From Segetimicrobium sp035279545 (GTDB lineage Bacteria > Sysuimicrobiota > Sysuimicrobiia > Sysuimicrobiales > Segetimicrobiaceae): a stretch of 8,805 nt of DNA. The stretch covers positions 1-8,805 of the forward strand of contig DATEHM010000264.1 in NCBI GenBank assembly GCA_035279545.1, in the 5' to 3' direction. This document shows positions 6,947-8,805 of the stretch, piece after piece. The position numbers and the translations under genes were made by a program. Numbering within the stretch: position 1 is the stretch's first letter; each line of letters begins with the position of its first letter. Below the pieces are notes generated by a model that saw nothing but the letters and a program-made list of their open reading frames with translations, searched no databases and was not told the origin of the DNA.

Positions 6947-7263
6947 TTTTTCAGCCCCTTCCTCGGCTGGGCCTTCCCGGGCTCCCGACGCGCCTGTAAG
7001 GCGACCAGTCCGGCCTGGACCTGCTCGTTAAGCTCGGCCCGCGCCTGCTTGTACCGGGCCAACGCCGCCTTGACCCGCGGGATCTCCGCAGCACGCAGGG
7101 TCAGGATCCGGGTCTTGCCAGCGACATTTAAGGACAGCGCGGGGGTTTCGTGCAACTCCCCGCGCGCACACCGGCATCCGGGGCGCCCACACTTCCGCTT
7201 CAGCGTGATGAGCGAGCCACGTAACATCAACGCCATACGTGTCGGTTCTTCTGCCGAAGGCAT
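6934..7263 (-). CDS. Small Cys-rich insertion-sequence protein (orfA), DUF6788-like
   Basis: A 109-residue basic protein upstream of and overlapping the transposase frame. It has a putative metal-binding or nucleic-acid-binding cluster, CGRPGCRCARGELH (C25-x4-C30-x-C32, with H38), then a short beta-rich stretch (ALSLNVAGKTRILTL, about 42-56). A long, probably helical region follows (about 58-93, RVKAALARYKQARAELNEQV), and the tail is lysine/arginine-rich. This resembles the DUF6788 proteins that I recall next to transposase genes; that assignment is from memory. The ATG at 7263 is supported by GGAG at 7272-7269, 5 nt upstream. The last codons contain an A6 run (6951-6946) followed by a stop at 6936-6934. 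A plausible role is DNA end binding, either alone or as the N-terminal part of an OrfAB fusion, or as a regulator like OrfA of other insertion sequences. Its biochemical function is unknown. Confidence 0.72.
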   Translation of the reverse strand: MPSAEEPTRMALMLRGSLITLKRKCGRPGCRCARGELHETPALSLNVAGKTRILTLRAAEIPRVKAALARYKQARAELNEQVQAGLVALQARREPGKAQPRKGLKKGAL

Positions 7264-7268
7264 CCCTG

Positions 7269-7272
7269 CTCC
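7269..7272 (-). promoter_or_regulatory. Ribosome binding site of orfA
   Basis: Read on the - strand, GGAG within a purine-rich run (GGGAGGGAGCAGGG) lies 5 nt before ATG 7263. It picks this start over the internal Met10 and Met13 codons. Confidence 0.6.
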
Positions 7273-7282
7273 CTCCCAGAGA

Positions 7283-7305
7283 CTGTTAGCATTTATTGCT
7301 AACAG
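7283..7305. promoter_or_regulatory. Perfect 8-bp palindrome upstream of orfA (operator or 5' hairpin)
   Basis: CTGTTAGC and GCTAACAG form a perfect 8-bp inverted repeat around the 7-nt spacer ATTTATT, in an AT-rich island within otherwise GC-rich DNA. On the - strand an AATAAT box (7311-7306), one mismatch from the sigma70 -10 consensus, abuts it, so transcription would start within the palindrome; I see no good -35 element. It could be a repressor site or a hairpin at the 5' end of the transposase mRNA. It is not a standard terminator, since no T-run follows on the side facing orfA. Confidence 0.5.
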
Positions 7306-7405
7306 ATTATTCTCTGAAGGCAGCGCGCCCCCTTCAGCTCTTTGGACCCAGCTTTCCCTGGCCTTGGAGATGGAAAGGGATAGGCGAACTATGCCGTGGA
7401 ACGAG

Positions 7406-7425
7406 TTCGTGCAAAAGTTAGGTAG
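7406..7425. repeat. Right terminal inverted repeat of the insertion sequence
   Basis: TTCGTGCAAAAGTTAGGTAG is the exact reverse complement of 5596-5615. It lies about 140 nt upstream of the orfA start, leaving room for the element's own promoter between the end and the gene. Confidence 0.93.
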
Positions 7426-7603
7426 TTAGACCGGGGACTCATTCCTGGTGAGGCGGCATAAGCCAGACGGCGCTATCAGATCGTAAGGCTTGCGGTCGCG
7501 AGAGGGCCACGGCAGGTCGGGTGGCGCTCGGGGACGTCGCCTGTTGCTAAGAAGACTATCGGCGCGCCGCGCTGGTCGTTTCGATGGCGGGACGGTGCGG
7601 CGG

Positions 7604-8287
7604 CTACTTGCACGGCGGCAGCGTTATCACGATGTTCGCGCCGTAATCGTAAAAGTCCGTTATTCCGTCGACATTGCCGCTGGCACTCGCATTGACGATC
7701 CGCCGAGGCAATCTGCTCGCCTCGCCCACGTATATAGTATCTTTCTTCCTCATCGTCGGTCCCAAAGGAGTGTCCGCTTGATGGATGATGTATTGATACG
7801 TCCAGACAGGCGCTCCGTCGATGATGGTATCCGGCCCACGTGACACGTCCACCGTGCCGTTCGTGCCTAAGGGGTCGAAGGGATCGAAACGCGACGGGCC
7901 GCTCGGCACGGATCTCGTGGGGCTCTTTGAGCATTGCCACTCCCCGAGCACGCCGGATGCGCCGGTCGTGCGTTGCCGGATCTGCTCGTTGACGAAGATC
8001 CATTCGTCCGTCTGGACGCCCGTGCCGGTGGCTACGCGGGAGACGGAGTGGAACGAATTCGGCCGCACGATCTCAGTGACAATGACCGTTGACTCATCAC
8101 TGGACGTGAGTTTCATGCGGTACGCGGAGAGGGTCCAGAGTCTCTTGAAGGCGGCCTGGCTTTCTCTCCACGCCGCCACGTCGCCGTGGGCCGTGAGCGC
8201 GGCGTGCGCTCCGGCGATGGCGAACGCGATGACGCAGACAAGACCGATGACCGCCAGCGCTCGAGACCTCGCGTTTCGCGCGCCCAT
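7604..8287 (-). CDS. Secreted protein of unknown function, possible LolA/LppX-like fold
   Basis: A 227-residue exported protein. The start has positively charged residues (R4, R7, R9), a hydrophobic segment (about 11-27) and a signal peptidase I site, most likely AHA|AL after residue 29. C18 lies in GLVC, which is not a proper lipobox because the residue before Cys is Val, so I do not call a lipoprotein. The mature part alternates short polar and hydrophobic strands (YRMKLTSSDESTVIVTEIV, DEWIFVNEQIRQRT, VWTYQYIIHQ, DTIYVGEASRLPRRIV) and ends DFYDYGANIVITLPPCK. This pattern recalls the LolA/LppX/RseB superfamily; I infer it from strand layout, not from a diagnostic motif. Two mature cysteines (C119 and C226) could form a disulfide. 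ATG 8287 is preferred over the TTG at 8302, which has no ribosome binding site; a G-run lies about 7 nt before the ATG. The gene points toward the insertion sequence and appears to be alone. Confidence 0.72.
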   Translation of the reverse strand: MGARNARSRALAVIGLVCVIAFAIAGAHAALTAHGDVAAWRESQAAFKRLWTLSAYRMKLTSSDESTVIVTEIVRPNSFHSVSRVATGTGVQTDEWIFVNEQIRQRTTGASGVLGEWQCSKSPTRSVPSGPSRFDPFDPLGTNGTVDVSRGPDTIIDGAPVWTYQYIIHQADTPLGPTMRKKDTIYVGEASRLPRRIVNASASGNVDGITDFYDYGANIVITLPPCK

Positions 8288-8321
8288 CGAGTGGCCCCCC
8301 AACCGAACGAACCGTCTAACG

Positions 8322-8380
8322 CTTGAATGCCCAGTTGCCCGGGCCGGGAGACAAGCGCAGGCTTCCTCTGGGAATTCAAG
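8322..8380. repeat. Imperfect 11-bp inverted repeat upstream of the secreted-protein gene
   Basis: CTTGAATGCCC (8322-8332) pairs with GGGAATTCAAG (8370-8380) at 10 of 11 positions around a 37-nt spacer that itself contains the palindrome GCCCGGGC (8337-8344). It lies 35-93 nt before the ATG at 8287, so it could be a leader hairpin or a pair of operator half-sites for that gene. Function is unproven. Confidence 0.45.
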
Positions 8381-8509
8381 GTTCGTCCTAACCGAACTGA
8401 CTGAGTCTGAACCAGATTACACGTCACTTCGAATGACAGGACGGAGAATTCGCTGGCGTTGTCACGGCACTGGGTACCGATTGATTACTCGTAGCTTAAT
8501 TGTAGTTAG

Positions 8510-8701
8510 GGACCTGAGAGGAATGCGGACGATCGTTCGTGGTGCCGGGAGGGGGATTTTTGCGTTTTCAACAATCCAGAACCCTATGGTTGTCGGGGTT
8601 GTCGCCTGACCAGGGAAGACGCCCTTCAGTCATTCTGGGATTTCGCTGTCCCGCTATTGCGTCGCTTTGGTGTCCAAGCAAATCCGTATGGCAGGAACTA
8701 A
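8510..8701 (+). pseudogene. Possible gene remnant: protein-like frame without a start codon
   Basis: Between a TAG at 8507 and a TAA at 8699 this frame encodes about 63 residues with a more natural protein composition than the overlapping longer frame. It includes YGCRGCRLTREDALQSFWDF (a CxxC pair followed by a likely amphipathic helix) and then AVPLLRRFGVQANPYGRN. No ATG, GTG or TTG precedes the protein-like part. It could be the decayed end of a gene, a frame broken by a frameshift, or chance. I recognise no family. Confidence 0.2.
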
Positions 8702-8792
8702 CCACCCGAAACGCGAATACAAAGCAGGCAGAGGGGCTGTGGCCAATCCGCCACTGCCCCTGAAAGTTTCACCCCCCGCAAGTTACCAAGCG

Positions 8793-8799
8793 AAGGAGG
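8793..8799 (+). promoter_or_regulatory. Strong ribosome binding site at the window edge, for a gene starting beyond it
   Basis: AAGGAGG is a full match to the anti-Shine-Dalgarno core. The window ends 6 nt later in AGTCA, so a start codon at 8805 or shortly after would be ideally spaced. The gene itself is not visible. Confidence 0.6.
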
Positions 8800-8805
8800 A
8801 AGTCA

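Larger units (their letters stand above)
5596..7425. mobile_element. Insertion sequence, IS4-superfamily DDE type, with orfA/orfB
   Basis: A unit of about 1,830 bp bounded by perfect 20-bp inverted repeats, carrying two - strand frames: a small Cys-rich orfA and a DDE transposase. It is visibly less GC-rich than the operon to its left. The left end begins at the base after the oxygenase stop codon. If the ends are taken as given, the flanking tetramers are CTAG and TTAG (3 of 4 match). If the element starts at CCTAAC (5599-7422), the flanks are TAGCTA and TAGTTA (5 of 6 match). The target duplication is therefore uncertain, or has diverged since insertion. The transposase retains its catalytic residues, so the element may be functional. 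I cannot assign an IS family more precisely than the IS4-related group. Confidence 0.9.
8288..8805. other. Long intergenic region between two divergent genes
   Basis: About 500 nt without a convincing gene and less GC-rich than the left part of the window. It should hold the promoter of the secreted-protein gene (- strand) and of the gene starting past the right edge (+ strand). Seen inside are an imperfect inverted repeat (8322-8380), a start-less reading frame (8510-8701), and a TACAAT box on the - strand (8504-8499) with no matching -35 element. An open frame at 8539-8763 has low-complexity composition and no recognisable domain, so it is not called. No tRNA-like, CRISPR or phage attachment structure is seen. 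Confidence 0.6.

Noticed and set aside
7426..7603. Possible small gene or terminator between the insertion sequence and the secreted-protein gene
   Set aside because: I found no frame with a start and ribosome binding site and no hairpin followed by a T-run on either strand.
7821..8609. A 262-codon + strand frame opposite the secreted-protein gene
   Set aside because: The - strand frame has a proper signal peptide and strand pattern; the + frame has no motif and lacks a ribosome binding site, so I take it as the shadow.
8539..8763. A 74-codon + strand frame near the right edge
   Set aside because: GTG start without a suitable ribosome binding site, no domain, and an overlapping frame that looks more protein-like.

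Overview
The window comes from a high-GC bacterial chromosome. From 1 to about 5595 it is compact, strongly G/C at third codon positions, and all coding on the + strand. The nnr-alr pair is common in several Gram-positive and deep-branching (Terrabacteria-like) lineages, which would fit, but no single gene fixes the taxonomy and I do not name a species.

Layout. (1) 1-3363 is a tight housekeeping run. It holds the 3' part of a bifunctional NAD(P)HX epimerase/dehydratase (nnr), alanine racemase (alr, start overlapping the nnr end) and prephenate dehydratase with an ACT domain (pheA, 11 nt after alr). These give metabolite repair, D-alanine for peptidoglycan, and phenylalanine synthesis. (2) 3496-5595 encodes a two-component flavin monooxygenase: a small HpaC-like flavin reductase followed by an HpaB-like FADH2-dependent oxygenase. 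They very likely work as a pair on a phenolic substrate that I cannot name. (3) 5596-7425 is a complete-looking insertion sequence of about 1.83 kb with perfect 20-bp terminal inverted repeats. Its left end starts immediately after the stop codon of the oxygenase gene. On the - strand it carries a small Cys-rich orfA (DUF6788-like) and an IS4-superfamily DDE transposase whose frame has no usable start codon before its conserved N-terminus. An A6 run at the orfA/orfB overlap suggests a -1 frameshift fusion. (4) 7426-8805 has a lower-GC, accessory look: one - strand gene for a secreted protein with a LolA/LppX-like appearance, then about 500 nt of mostly non-coding DNA. That stretch contains an inverted repeat, an unassigned start-less reading frame, and a strong ribosome binding site at the very end that points to a + strand gene just outside the window.

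Main points for follow-up: the start-less transposase frame with its A6 overlap, the palindrome ahead of orfA, and the unusual substrate-pocket residue in the HpaB-like oxygenase. I did not find a CRISPR array, tRNA, rRNA or defence system. I see no clear evidence of a wholly new system here.
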